From contig ML679969.1 of NCBI GenBank assembly GCA_007922225.1, positions 19,486,932-19,550,931 on the forward strand: DNA of 64,000 bases, in the 5' to 3' direction. Of the stretch, positions 1 to 26,073 are shown in pieces. A program made the translations under genes and the position numbers. The stretch is from Emydura subglobosa (lineage: Eukaryota > Chordata > Testudines > Chelidae). The notes below the pieces were generated by a model. It made no database searches. It saw nothing but the letters and a program-made list of their open reading frames with translations, and was not told the origin of the DNA. Each line of letters begins with the position of its first letter. Within the stretch, counting starts at the first letter, position 1.

Positions 1-3000
1 TGGTGTGGGGCTGCACGCGAGAGGCTAGCCCCAGCTGCCCTCCACACTGTTGCGGCTTCACAGCTATCATTACTTGAACTGGCATTGATCTAGTTGGCAT
101 CACGCAGCCACTCCTGTGGGGCTGGCTTCCCTGGAGGCCTTCCTGGCCTCGCCCCACTTCAAGAGGCCTGTGTCCCCTCTGATCTGCTTACAGGACTTGC
201 CCAGCACCAGCCTCGAGTTGTGGTGAGTGTCTGTGGGAAGGAGCCGGCTGGGAGTGGGGTGGAGGGGAGCCCTGGGGTGCCATGGACAACAGTTCTGGGT
301 GTGCCCCTGTGAGGGTAGGGCTGGGGGTGGTGCTGCAGCCCAGGAAGGCTGTGGTAACTTGGGTCAGACAAGCCTGTAGGGCTGTCAGGTTGTTTTAGGG
401 TCCCCTTGAACCCCAAAAAAGATTCCCCATCCTGCTGGGCTGCACCTAGGAGAGGCACAGGACAGGCTTCTTGCTCCGCATGGAGACAAGGCATGTTGTA
501 GTTGTAACATGTGAGCGGCTCCAGGGAACAGCTGTGGCTGCTGTGCCTGTAGCGGTGTTGAACATGTGTCAGCTGGTGTGGTTAAACAGACCTGGGCCCC
601 GAGTTTATACTGCATTTCGCCATTCCCTTCCAGCCAGTGATCTCCAAGCCCTTCAGCCGTGAGTGAGCTAGGGCCCCCTGCCCTGGGGAGTGTTACCGCC
701 ATTCTAGTTTAGAGAGGGTGGGCGTGAGATTTGCCAAGCTGTCTAGGGGATTCAGACAAGTGCCTCCAATGAGTTTTAATGGAAGAGATGTCTAATCCCC
801 TAGGCCAGTGGTGTCTGAGCTTCCAGCCCAAGGGCTGAACAAAGGATTTCGAACAAATCAGGTGCCCCGATCAGTTCTCCTGGCCCAGGCAGAGCCAGGC
901 ACACCCCAAGACTGCTGGCAGGGAGCAGCCCAAACTCCCTCCCCTGCAATGTGGAAAGCAGCCAGAGGGGGCGCTAGTGTCCAGCAGCCACCAGGCTTGG
1001 AATATCACCAGGCGCTCCAGCTACCATCAGCGCAGCTCCTTGGGCTGCAGGAATGGCCCTGCCTGCCTCCACAGCAGGGGGCAATTCAGAGAGTTCAGTC
1101 TCCATGTCAACACTTGGCTCAGGGACACCCCTCAATTAAGAACCAAATCCAGCCACTCTCCTGAGATCATGAAGGGCCGTGAGGCAGGGCAGGCCTGGTC
1201 TGCTTTGCAAAGCTGGCCCCAAGAGACTTGCGTAAGGCCACATGCTGGCAGCAAGCCTGTGGCAGAGCCCTGCTGGCCTGGCCCCAGGGCCCTGCTCTCA
1301 CCACTGGAGCCAGCTCCCTCCCAGTGTCTGTAACAGACTCATCTCAGTTCTGCATCTCATCTCAGCTGTGTCATTGCATTCCAAGTGGGGTGGGGCACGT
1401 CTTGTCTCTAGATCAGCTGCTACAGAACATCTCCCCTTTGGCAGGAGGACACAGGGTTTGTGTCTCAGGCAATAGGTTATTTTCCCGCCCCCTCTTTGGC
1501 TTTCCTCTTTAATTTTAAAATAGTCGCTTTTAAAAAAAGATCCAGATACAGAACAGAAGGAAAAACCAATCCTGTCCCTTTCCCAAATCCCTCCTCAGCC
1601 CCAGGCATGCCCCTGCCACAAACCGGCCGTGTGTGCCTGTGGTACCCTGAGGCGGGCAACGCCTGTTTGCGCAAGACTCTGGCCTGGGCTGGATTAGGCT
1701 AAGCTGTACTGCACACACCTCCCAGTGCTGTGACTGGCAACACAGGCTGAAGCTTTGTGTGTAGGCCCAGAGGGGAATGCCCTTCACGATAGACATTGCT
1801 TCAGGGAGTGTCCATTTGTGATGCCCTCTCCTCCCTTTGGGACCTGTGGGCTGGGAACGAGAATAGGTTGGTGCAGTGACAGTCGGCTCGTGCTATTCCT
1901 GGCCGCTGCTGTTAGGGAGCAGCAATTATCCAGATGGTCTTTGCCGCTCGTGTTCGCTTGGGCCATTGGTGTGCCATGTACTCCTGCCACTTCTGCTGCC
2001 AAGGAGTGTTTGCAGGGAGTCGTTGCTAATAAAGCCCCAAGCTTGACACGAGCCCTGTGCCCCTTCCAGGCCACAGCTGGCTGGTGCCTGGCCTGCTGCT
2101 GGCCCTTGCAATGAGAGTCCAGGGTGGTCATGGTGAGTGACCCGGCTGTCCTGTGGGTTGGGTGCTCTGGGTCAGGCTGCTGGGCTCACTAGCTAGTCCC
2201 AGTCTTTCCCCATTCCCCATGGCAGGAACCTTTGAGTACAAGCGCCACTCTGACCGGTCAGGCCAAACACTTGAATATTCAGAAGGATAAAATCTAGGCT
2301 TGTGGTTCAGCCTCTCTTTGTAAAATAGCCTCTCACCGCGAATACCCCTGGGCTTGCTCTCCTGTGGTGGAGCTTGGACGGAGGTGACAGATGGGTTTGC
2401 TGATGATCCATTCCCCTAATAATTCTTTTTTCAAGAATGGGGGAGAGAAAGAGATCAGCCACTGTCACACCTTCTTCAGCTAATCTGCAGCCAGGGGTTT
2501 GATGCATTTCGCTGTTCCTTTGGGTGAGCTGGGCCGTGTCCATTACTAGTGCAGCAATTGCAACAACGAACATTCAGTCACAAGGGCTGTAAAAGTCACA
2601 TGACAGCAGATGGCATTTTAGTAACTGCCTGAATTCTGGTGACCCTGTGCGTGGGAGTCTGATTAACATATGACAGCATCCACGTACTACAGGCAGCAGG
2701 GCGGATTCTCAGCTGATGTAAATTGATCGTGGCGCTACAGCGAGGTTTGGCTCAGTAACCGATCAAGGCTTAGCCCCTTCCATCCAGGGAAGTCGGCCAG
2801 TATCATCAGCCCCCTTTTATAGATGGGGAAACTGAGGTGCGGGGAGTTGAAGTGGCTTGCCCCAGGCCACAGAGCTGGAATTCGATCCTGGAGATGGGAA
2901 CAGAGAAGGAACCTGTGAAAACTGGTGACTGCTCAACCTTTTGATTAGCAGCTTGCTCTCTGCAATGCTATGGTGTGGCCGAATGAAACCGGGTTCTTTT

Positions 3001-3016
3001 TTGTGCCCTGCTCTAG
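1..3016 (+). other. Intronic sequence upstream of first visible ALPL-like exon
   Basis: I looked for the preceding ALP exons (tripeptides such as WYSD, CKDIA, GDGMG, DSAGTATAY) and found none. This stretch should therefore be the intron corresponding to human intron 6. Apart from a MIR copy near its 3' end I can assign nothing in it. The window open frames here have no recognisable similarity. Confidence 0.6.
2805..2893 (+). repeat. MIR/CORE-SINE fragment
   Basis: The sequence 'gatggggaaactgaggtg' is followed by 'gaagtggcttgccccaggcc' and 'agagctgg'. This is the well-known amniote MIR core in sense orientation. Boundaries are approximate. Confidence 0.8.
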
Positions 3017-16219
<13,203 letters not shown>

Positions 16220-17833
16220 GGACTCGCCCTCAATCTACTTGTTCCCTTCAGTCACAGACCAGGGCTCCCCAGCTGTCTCAAATTGAGATCTTGGCCCCAT
16301 TCAAAGACAGATCTTCAAACCCACCTCACCAGGTGATACGGATGGGGGTCTTCAGGTTTAAACCACATTGGACATGATACTCTGGCTTCCTATGTCTGGC
16401 CTATGGACACACCTTGCCGCCAAACCGGGGCCATGAGCCATTGCTCAAGATCAGTAGGGGTGGGGAACTGAGAGAGCAGCGCAGTCCCTGTTGACACTGC
16501 TGGATGTCCCTGGTGTGGATGCCTCAGATTCCAAGTTGGCTTCAAGAGCTTGAAACGTTGGGCTGTTTTCATAGCAGTAGCCTGGACTGGTTCTGTGAAA
16601 CCAAAGGCAAAGACAAAAAGGTTCAGCTTGGGCCAGACTCTCTTGGACCCAGACGTTTTGTATCTAAATAATGTTTTCTTTAGTTTTAAGCTCCCCAGCC
16701 CCACTCAAGCGGTTTTTAAAAAAACCAGACACACGAGCAAACAAAAATCACATGTTAGGAAATTCTCTGTTTTCCTCCCATGGCTTCTGATTACTGTATA
16801 TAAATAGAGGCTTCCTCCCATGTAATCAGTGTCAATGCCTGTTGGTCCAGAACCAAACCCCAGATCTAAACTTTGAGAGAAGAGGCTTTTTGAATCTGAA
16901 TCCAAAGCTGAATTTTGGCTCATTGGGTTGGTATTTTCAGAGACCTTTGGGGAATCAGTCACTTCACTCAGCAGGAGTCAGCACCTAGATCCAGATCCAT
17001 TCAGGTTGTTAGGCTCCTAAGTCCCTCTGATTTCAATGCAAGTTAGGAGCTTAAATACCTTTGTGGCTCTGGGCCTCAGTCCCCTTAAGCACCTTTGAAG
17101 GTCCCGTCCTGTGTCTGACAGCACAGGAGTGACACCGCAGAGCTGGGACTATGGCGTTGCTGACGAGACTTTCCGCAAGGCCCCAGGAATCACTCCCAGC
17201 CAGGATGGCTTTAATGTTTGAAGCCGGTGATATGATATATGGAGCCCTCTGTGATTCCTCTCGTTAGCCCCCTTGGTGCCAGGTATATCAGGTGTTCCCA
17301 GGCTAGGTCAGGGGCTGCCATCCAGGGCGCTGGAACAATGTGTATAGTGGGGGTGCTGAGAGCCATTGAACGAAACTGCAAACCCTAAATATGATGGAAA
17401 CCACTTCAAGCCAGGGGGTACTATGCACTCCTAGTTCCAATTCCCCTGTTGCCATCTGTCCCACTGATGTGTCTGGGCTCTGCCTTGTCCCTCACACCTG
17501 GCTTGTAGGACACTAAAGGTCTCTGGGCAAAATACATCTTGGTCACTTCTTGGTGATGCTGTGATATGAAAATGTGGGGCAAGCTGATAGGCTAGGATAG
17601 AAACCCAGCTGGCCAGATCCTGGGTCAGCCAAACCCCTCATGTCTTCCAGACTGGGCCGGGAAGGTCTGAGTGCAGGCATTCTTGTGAGAGTCCCTGAAG
17701 CCAGGTCGGCCACGGACAATACAGCATGGTCAGCCTTCATTCCCATAGCGCAGTCCTGGCTTGAGCCCAGCAGTGGAGAGCAAATGGAAAATAGTGTTGG
17801 CCATACTTTTCTTGACCATCTACAAAGGTTGTT
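16220..17833 (+). other. 3' UTR and downstream flank of ALPL-like gene
   Basis: No coding similarity is seen. No AATAAA occurs on the + strand between the stop codon and about 19.3 kb. The nearest candidates are a variant TATAAA at 16799-16804 and an ATTAAA at 19365-19370, so the poly(A) site cannot be placed. An old 'gttaggctcctaa...agttaggagctt' repeat lies at about 16985-17060. Confidence 0.4.
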
Positions 17834-17953
17834 TGCAGTGCTGTAGCCCTATTGGCCCTAGGATATTAGAGAGATGAGCTCTCTTTGTTGGACTGGCTTC
17901 TGTAAGTGAAAGAGACAAGCTTTCGAGCTACCCAGAGCTCTTCATCAGGGCTG
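17834..17953 (+). repeat. Foldback-family interspersed repeat, copy 2
   Basis: It begins 'tgcagtgctgtagccctatt' and runs through 'ggccctaggatattagagag', 'gagacaagctttcgagctac' and 'ccagagctcttcatcagg'. It shares its left end with copies 1 and 3 but keeps only one arm. Confidence 0.7.
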
Positions 17954-19897
17954 GCTTTCTTGGCATTTGTCAGCAGAGTTTTGCTAGGCTCCTTGTGTAG
18001 ACCAACAGTTCAGACCTGGGAGCTTCATAAGTACATTCCAAGGAGAGAGCATTTTCATCTCCGCAATTCTGAAAGTGGGCTGTGAAGGAGAAGACAGGCA
18101 CAGCTGGCCTGCAAACTTGCTGTATAGCAGTTGAAGCACTGCTAGCCCCTGACATCTCCTCAGTCCAAAAGTGTGGGTGGGCCATGCCCCTGGGGGTCTT
18201 GATCAAAACTTGCCCATCAGATTTATGCAGTTTGGGGCTTTTTCAGTAATCTGGAGTCGATGGGAGAAAACGTTCTGGCAATTGCCTGCAAATATTTATT
18301 TTTGCCGTTCTTTCTCTTTGTATCTAGTAATCCCCTAATCAGCCAAATAGAATCAAAACAGCCCATATGCCCACAGCACGCAAAGAACAGCTGGAAAAAA
18401 ATGACAGGCTGGTTGGTAATGGTGGCAGTAGCCCCATGGTATGGGAGTGGCTGGGTGGGCACGTGGCTTTTGGAGGGGCTCCAGCATATTGTGCATGACT
18501 GTGTCCATAAGACAAGGCCGTGGATTTGTGCTTTGACCTGTTGGTAGGTGCAGGACATCTGGAGCAGATCTCAGCCCTTTGCTATGCCTGGCAACAAGAG
18601 TCGGTCCAGTTTGTGTTCTAGCCCATGGAGACGGGACGCGTTACAAAACTCGGGCTGGATCCAGTGTTGGAATGCACTGGATGCAGGACATCAGAGACCT
18701 GTCTAGGTGTCTGACCTTCACCTCTTCTTTCCATTGACAGCTGCTTCTGATAGTGTCATGGAACCCCACACAGCCCTCTTCATTCAAGGGCTGCCGTGCT
18801 GACCCTCTGTTGGGCCTGATCCTTCTCTTTTACACCATTGGGACTCAATGGCTGTCAGTGGAATTACTGCTGATCTGCATTGGTGTGAGTACCAGAGAAT
18901 CAGGCCTGGAGTCTCATCAAGATCGCAACAGCACAACTTGGTGCTCCTTGCCTTGCAGGTCAAAGGGATGGTGAACAGCTTGCTCCAGAGCTGTATCACA
19001 GCAGTTGCCTGGGTCGCCCAGCAGGAGGCACCGACACTAGTGTCCACTGCCATCCTTGCAGCCCAGAAAGATGAGGTTTTCCATAGCACAGAAACTCTAG
19101 GGTCCCCCCCTTTCCTCGCTCTCAGGCTGGGTCTTGCTGGGCAGCTAGTCTGCCCTACTTGTTCCCAAGGCTGGGTTACATTACATTTGGAACTACTTTT
19201 TGCTAAGCTGTACACATTTAAGCAATTATAGAACTTAAAGTACACATATTCAGAGTCTTAATTTTTGATGTTAGAAAATGATGATTGATGCATTGCTTAT
19301 TTACTAGATTAATTTTTTACTTGTGATTTGTATCAAGCCTTATTTGTATGAAAATTCAAGTTCAATTAAAATGCACAGAAATAGTATTTTAAAATGTTTT
19401 TTTAAAGTAAAAATATCTTACGTGTTGAATACATAAACTTTTTTCTTATCAAAACATGCTTTGCATTTAAAACTAACTGCTTAATTAAACAAAATGTATT
19501 ATCTGTAGTTAGTGAATTGAATTCACTATTTCTGGTTCCCATGTCTTTCAAGGTTTTAGAACTAGTAGATCTTGTCCTCTCACACCTAGGTTTTACTCAT
19601 AGATTGGAAGTCGAAAACAAACTTTCCTGCTTTTTCAACTCCCAGTCAGTTTCTTAACCATGAACTGAACTAGTTGACTAAACTGAAATGAAGAAAATAT
19701 TCTCTCTGTAGCAGCAGAGGAGGCAACTGCTTGGTAAAAGCTGGTTTAGCTCTTCAGCAAGCTTGAGTTCCACGTGTTTGGCCAATGACTTCCACCACTT
19801 CAGTGATTTGACTTTCTTTAAAACTTTGCAGCAAATATGAACTAATTAATATTACTTTTTTGTATTTAAATGTTTTTAATAACATTATCATAAGTTT
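17954..19897. other. Unassigned intergenic sequence with composition shift
   Basis: No gene or nameable repeat is seen. Near 19190-19260 the sequence changes from GC-rich to markedly AT-rich, and it stays so through most of the following 12 kb. Confidence 0.5.
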
Positions 19898-20134
19898 GCA
19901 ATGTTGTGGTAGTCGTATTGGTCCCAAGATACTAGAGAGACAAGGTGGGTGAGGTAATATCTTTCACCAAAACTTCTGTTGGTGAAAGATATAAGCTTCT
20001 GAGCTATAAAGAGCTGTGACACTCTGAAAATCTTTCCCAGACTTAAAGAAGAGCTCTGTGTAGCTCAAAAGCTTGTCTCTCTCACCAATAGAAGTTGGTC
20101 TAATAAGATATTATCTCACTCACCTTGTCTAAAG
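19898..20134 (+). repeat. Foldback interspersed repeat, copy 3 (two full arms)
   Basis: The left arm has 'gtagtcgtattggtcccaag' and 'gagagacaaggtgggtgagg'. The right arm ends 'gatattatctcactcacctt' and 'gtct', the complement of the left arm. The middle carries 'aagcttctgagctataaaga' and, inverted, 'ctgtgtagctcaaaagcttg'. The copy is thus a long imperfect palindrome, supporting a MITE with extended inverted repeats. Confidence 0.75.
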
Positions 20135-20400
20135 CCTTTCTGTAGGTTGTCAATTTCAGATTTAATTTTAAAGAGGTTTTGGGTTTTTTCTAAACTTGTG
20201 TTTGTTGTAAATTTAAAAAAAGATTAAGCCCTCCCCTCCACCCCCCAAAAAAACAAAAACAAACAAACAAAAAAAAACTGACTTTATCCACCCCAGCTGG
20301 AACAGTTCAGGCTGCTTCACCCTCTGGGCATTGGAGGAGTCTGTAGTCTTGCCTTTGGGACATGGCCTATGCACATGGCCTATGGATTAAGAACTCATGG

Positions 20401-20560
20401 ACTCCTTGACTTTCAGGCCAGAAGGGTTTGTCATGCTAATTAGTTTGGCCTCTTGCACATCACGGGCCACAGAACCTCACCCCCCATCCACTCCTGCCAG
20501 AGGCCCATAACTGCTGGCTGAGTTACTGAAGTCCTCAAATGTTTATTTAAAGACTTCCGA
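20401..20560 (-). mobile_element. CR1 LINE 3' end fragment, antisense
   Basis: The order is 'gactttcaggccagaagggt', 'cacgggccacagaacctcac', 'gaggcccataactgctggct', 'gagttactgaagtcctcaaa' and 'tttaaagacttc'. This is a CR1-type 3' end in antisense, different from the subtype at 36108. Confidence 0.7.
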
Positions 20561-21369
20561 TTACTCTTGGGACCTGGTCATAGAATATCCACACATACGC
20601 ACCATTTAAAAAAAACACATAAACTTTCCTAATATGATTAAAAACATATTTAAAGAATTAATAGAATATGGGAACAACACACACACCATTGTCAGACGTT
20701 AAGAATTTGGTTTCTCTAGCAATTAGTATTTACAGTTAATCAGTTTCCACAGAAGCAATGCCTGCTAAATAGTGTGTCAGTTTAGCCACTAGATACTTTA
20801 ACAATTCCATGCAAGCACCGATACAGTAGAAAGAGGAGCAGAAACAGAGAAATTTGGTTTTGACTATGGACTACTACTGAAATATAGTGGAAAATAAATA
20901 TGAATATTCACTAAAGTGGAATTTACGATCACTTAAAATTATTACTCAACGTTGGTCACAGTTCACCTTACCAGTTCTTCTCCAAAACAATTTACAAAAA
21001 AGCAAAAATAGGCATTGGTATCAAAACAGCTGCCACTGGAAACCCTGAAATATGTAATATTTTGTATGAATACCCTTTGTGTTCAACAAACCGCACAAAT
21101 TTATAATTAGGCTTATTCATCAATCTTTTAAGATAATTCACGAAGATATTAATTTTTGGTTTTGATAAAGACGTAACAGGAAACAATAGCTGTAGTGAGA
21201 AAGCAATTCATTTTAAACACAGTAGTAAATACTGTAACAAATCTACACAGTCGTTAATAACTTAGAGAATGATATGTCTGAGAGGTGACTAAAATATAAA
21301 TACTTTTGCTATGAGCATTTTTCTGAATTTAAAAGCAGTACAAAACAATTAATATCTTTTTATGCAACT
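20561..21369. other. AT-rich unassigned sequence
   Basis: No coding similarity is recognised. It probably includes the 3' noncoding part of the adjoining hAT element, but I cannot see the terminal inverted repeat. Confidence 0.35.
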
Positions 21370-22530
21370 GTTTACTTCCTAGCTTTAAACAAACTTAAGT
21401 TAGCAATTAAGTCATCAAAGTCCATTTCTTGGACCAGCTCTAATTCGACTGCCATGAGGGAAAAAGCTTTAAGAGGCTTTTCTGCACTATGGATCTCAGT
21501 TCTTTTGTTTGTTTCTTTTTTGTATCCTAGTCATCCTAAAAAATGAGCCCTCTCTTTCGTAGTTGGTCACAGGCAGAACGAGAAATTCATCAGGCAAAGT
21601 CAACTAGGCAATGTAGTCTGAAGATGACTGTATCGTAATATCTGATACAAGTATCTATGGTGGCTTATCTGTCTCATTTTATGCAAAGAACTGAAACTGA
21701 AAGAGTTTGTCAGGAAAATTTTGGTTCAAATCTTGGGGTAAACTGCAGTAACTTCCACAGCACATCTGTGAATTTCACTGGCATCCAGTGAATCCAGTTT
21801 AAACAGGACTCCAAAGTGTTGCTATAGCACATTGTAAGCATCCAATCAGTGATGTAGACAAGCTGTGAATTGGTCAATTATGACAAAAAATGTTTCGCGG
21901 CAAAATTGATTCAAGTACTTACTCTACCTCTTAAGACTCATCATCAAACCATTTTATGAGGATGATGCAGCTTGTGCTGATAGTAGTGAGAAGTAGCCCT
22001 GCACATTTTCTTTGCACTGAATTCAGGATGCTCAAATTGGTCACACAACATTGTAATAAATATTTCTAGGGAGCTCAGTAAATTAACAGCAGCACTTCAG
22101 ATTTATGTCCATTTTTTGTAGCTAGATGGTGGTCGGTCTGAATAATTGAATCACAGTAATCCCAAGGTGTGCCATAAGAGCGGTCTTTCATTGCTTCATT
22201 TTCTTCAGAAAAGTTGCATTTAAATGAGTGTAAGGAGTTTGATTTGTATCTTTGGAAAGCTCCACCAAGGCTTGTCAAATATTGCTATAGTTTTGCTGCA
22301 ATGCTTTGGAAGAATGGGCAGGACTAGACCATCGCATATCTGGCAGACTGTTGAGAGCCAACAATCTCTGGCCAGTGTTAGTATTTACATTGTGGAAAAT
22401 AATTTTCCAGTGATATGTCAGTACAGAGCAGAAACAAGATAGTGGCTACATAACACCCCCAAAATAGATTACATATGAGCACTGTTGACCTCAACTAAAT
22501 TTAAGGAATGTGCAGTGCAGGGCATGTATA

Positions 22531-25184
22531 ATCATAGAAGATTAGGGAAGGAAGGGACCTCAGGAGATCATCTAGTCCAACTCCCTGCTCAAAGCAGGAC
22601 CAACTCCAACTAAATCATCCCATCCAGGGCTTTGTCAAGCCAGGCCTTAAAAACCTCAAAGGCTGGAGATTCCACCACCTCCCTAGTTAACCCATTCCAG
22701 TGCTTCGCCACTGTCCTAGGGAAAAAGCTTTTCCTTATATCTAACCTAGACCTCCCTCACTACAACTTGGGACCTTGTTCTGTCATCTGCCACCATTGAG
22801 AACAGCCTAGCTCCATCCTTCCTGGAATCCCCCCTTGTAGTTGAAGGCTATTATCAAATCCCCCCTTACTCTTCTCTTCTACAGACTAAACAAGCCTCGT
22901 TCCCTCATCCTCTCCTCATAAGTAATGTGTTCCAGCCCCCTAATAATTTTTATTGCCCTCTGCTGGACTCTCTCCAATTTTCCACTTCTTTCATGTGGTG
23001 GAGGGCCCAAAACTGAACACAATATTCCAAATGTGGCCTCACCTGTGCCGAACAGAGGGGAATAATCACTTCCCTCGATCTGCTGGCAATGCTCCTACTA
23101 ATGCAGCCCAATATGCTATTATCCTTCTTGGTAACCAGGGCACACTGCTGACTCATATCCAGCTTCTTATCCACTGTAACCCCCAGGTCCTTTTCTGCAG
23201 AACTGCTGCCTAGTCCATCAGTCCCCAGTCTGTAGCTGTGCATGGGATTCTTCCGTCCTAAGTGCAAGACTCTGCACTTGTCCTTGTTGAACCTCATCAG
23301 ATTTCTTTTGGCCCAATCCTCCAATTTGTCTAGGTCACTCTATAACCTAGCCCTACTTTCCAGGGTATCTACCACTCTCCCTAGCTTACTGTCATCTGCA
23401 AACTTGCTGAGGGTGCAATCTACCCCATCCTCCAGATCACGGTCTCAAGTTGCAGGGCGGGAGGTCTAGGTTGGACATCAGGAAAAAGTTTTTTACTAGG
23501 AGGGTGGTGAAGCATTGGAATGGGTTACCTAGGGAGGTGGTGGAATCTCCATCCTTAGAGGTTTTTAAGCTGAGGCTTGACAAAGCCCTGGTTGGGATGA
23601 TATAGCTGAGGTTGGTCCTGCTTTGAGTGGGGGGTTGGACTAGATGACCTCCTGAGGTCCCTTCCAACTCTAATATTCTATGATTCTATGATTCTATGTT
23701 GAACAAAACCAGCCCCAGGACCGACACCTGGGGCACTCTGCTTGTGACCGGCTGCCAGCTAGACATGGAGCCATTGATCATTACCCATTGAGCCTGATGA
23801 TCTAGTCAGCTCTATCTATTTTATAGTCCATTCATCCAACCCATACTTCTTTAACTTGCTGGCAAAATACTGTGGGAAACTGTATCAAAAGCTTTGCTAA
23901 AGTCAAGGTATATCACGTCCACTGCTTTCCCCACATCCGTAATGCCAGTCACCTCTTCATAGAAGGCAATCAGGTTGGTCAGGCATGACTTGCCCTCGGT
24001 GAATCCATGTTGACTGTTCCTGATCATCTTCCTCTCTTCCAAGTGCCTTAAAATGGATTCCTTGAAGACCTGCTCCATGATTTTTCCAGGGATTGAGGTG
24101 AGGCTGACCGGTCTGTAGTTCCCTGGATCCTCTTTCCTCCCTTTCTTGAAGATGGGCACTATATTTGCCTTTTTCCAATCATCAGGGAGCTCCCCCAATT
24201 GCCATAAGCTTTCAAAGATGATAGCCAATAGCTCTGAAATCACATCAGCCAACTCCCTCAGCACCCTCAGATGCATTGCATCTGGCCCCATGGACTTGTG
24301 TATGTCCAATCTTTCTAAATAGTCCTGAACCTGTTCCTTCAGTACTGAGGGATGTTCACCTCCTCCCCATTCTGTGCTGCCCAGTGCAGTAGTGTGGGAG
24401 CTGACCTTGTCTGTGAAGACAGAGGCAAAAAAGGCATTGAGAACCTCAGCTTTCGCCACATCCTCTGTGGCTAGGTTGCCTCCCCCATTCGGTAAGGGGC
24501 CACACGTTCCCTAATCTTCCTCTTGTTGGTAACATACCTGTAGAAACCTTTCTTGTTCCCCTTCACTGCAGTTGCGCTTTGGCCTTCCTGATTTCATTCC
24601 TGCATGTTCGAGCAGCATTTTTATCATACTCCCTAGTCATCTGACCAAGCTTCCACTTCTTGTAAGCTTCTTTTTTGCGTTTAAGCTCACCAAAGACTTC
24701 TTTGTTAAGCCAAGTTCGGTGCCTACCATATTTGCTATTCTTTCTGCACATTGGGATGGTTTGTTCCTGCGCCCTCAATAAGGTTTCTTTAAAATATAGC
24801 CATCACTCTTGGATTCCTTTCCCCCTCATATTAGCCTCCCAGGGGATCTTGCCCATCAGCTCCCTGAGGGAGTCAAAACTCTGCTTTTCTGAAGTCCATG
24901 GTCCGTATCCTGCTGTTCTCCTTTCTTCCTTTTGTCAGGATCCTGAACTCGACCATCTCATGGTCACTGCTGCCTAGGTTGCTACCCACTTCTACTTCCC
25001 CTACCAAATCTTCTCTGTTTGTGAGCAGCAGGTCAAGAGGAGCACGACCCCTAGTTGGTTGCTTCAGCACTTGCGCCAGGAAGTTGTCCGCAACACTCTC
25101 CAAAACCTTCCTGGATTGTCTGTGCTCTGCCGTATTGCTCTTCCAGCAGATGTCAGGTTGATTTGAAGTCCCCCATGAGAATCA
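22531..25184 (-). mobile_element. CR1 LINE, antisense, 5'-truncated, inserted in the hAT remnant
   Basis: The 3' end, in antisense, starts 'atcatagaagattagggaag'. Going upstream on the - strand, the ORF2 pieces appear in order. The endonuclease C-terminus with the SSDHEMVEF motif is in 24873-25103. A linker with RTWLNKEVFGELKRKKEAYK is in 24563-24778. RT domains with GPDAMHLRVLRE, IVPIFKKGRKEDPGNYRPVS and YLDFSKAFDTVSH are in 23851-24459. FADDSKL with the catalytic aspartates is at 23402-23391. The thumb/C-terminus (NLMRFNKDKCRVLHLGR) is in 22950-23324. The frame is broken by stops and by a nested insertion at 23440-23698. The 5' end stops within the endonuclease at the DFNLPD-like region. 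Confidence 0.9.
23440..23698 (+). mobile_element. CR1 LINE 3' end, sense, nested in antisense CR1
   Basis: It begins about 'ggtctcaagttgcagggcgg' and has 'ttggacatcaggaaaaagtt', 'gtgaagcattggaatgggtt', 'ggttggactagatgacctcc' and the terminal octamer repeat attctatg x3. It interrupts the RT frame between the GPVLFN-type and DLEDG-type segments of the outer CR1. It is an inverted copy of the outer element's own 3' region at 22531-22760. Confidence 0.9.
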
Positions 25185-26073
25185 TACATGGGCCTGCAAA
25201 CCATTTTAACAACCAGTCACATTACTTAGCAATATCATACGACTGTCCATGGCAGTTAGACTTAACCAAGCCTAGGTTGTTTATCATAGATGAAGCTATG
25301 CAGGCTAGTGGCTGCAACCCGAGGAATCACTCAATTATTTGCCCCTCTGAACTGAGAATTCGGAAGATGAATCAAAGCTTCTCAACATACATGACATCAG
25401 GCACTGAATCAAGAATTACAGAGAAATATTTGGCTTTCTGTAATTCTCTTGCTATGGTATTTTTAATTTTCTTTCCCATCAATTCAATGAATTGGTCACA
25501 TAGAGTTGAAGACTTACCTTTCCCCTCTGTCTGAATTTAGCCAGATGATCAGCCAGAAATAGATCAAACTATGATATTAGCTCCAAAATCCCCTAATCAT
25601 TTCCATTGATGTCAGATCCTAATACTTCATCCTGGAAGCCAAGTCCACGAGCACTTAAAAACATTTTAACTGCTAGCACACGCTGAAGAATATCTCCAGT
25701 ACTGCCGTTCTGAATTAAATTGGTATGCACATCAAAGTCAACCCTACCAGATTATGATTTTATAAGTGTTATCAAGCCAGCGTGCAGTTTTGGTTTTCTG
25801 TACCCCTCGTGCTCAGAGAATTGTTTGGGATGTTTCCAACTGCTAAATCCTTCTGTAAAAGCATGCGATCTACTGGAAAAAGCTTACATGAACAGCAGTA
25901 AACATTTCCATTAGATGGAGAGTAAATAAACCAATTTCACATAACTTCACCATTGTGCAGAAGAAATTTAAAAAACGTTCTTTAGAAAACACGTGTCTCT
26001 TCCCTGCACTTAGCCATCCAGAACTCAGGAAATGTTCTACAGACACATTTCTCTGCACCGCCAAACTTACAGC

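Noticed and set aside
2071..2132. Exon-like segment with cccttccag acceptor and gtgagtgac donor, one frame hydrophobic (WLVPGLLLALAM)
   Set aside because: It has no alkaline phosphatase similarity in any frame, no upstream start codon, and sits in what must be an intron. Such splice-like pairs occur by chance in GC-rich introns.
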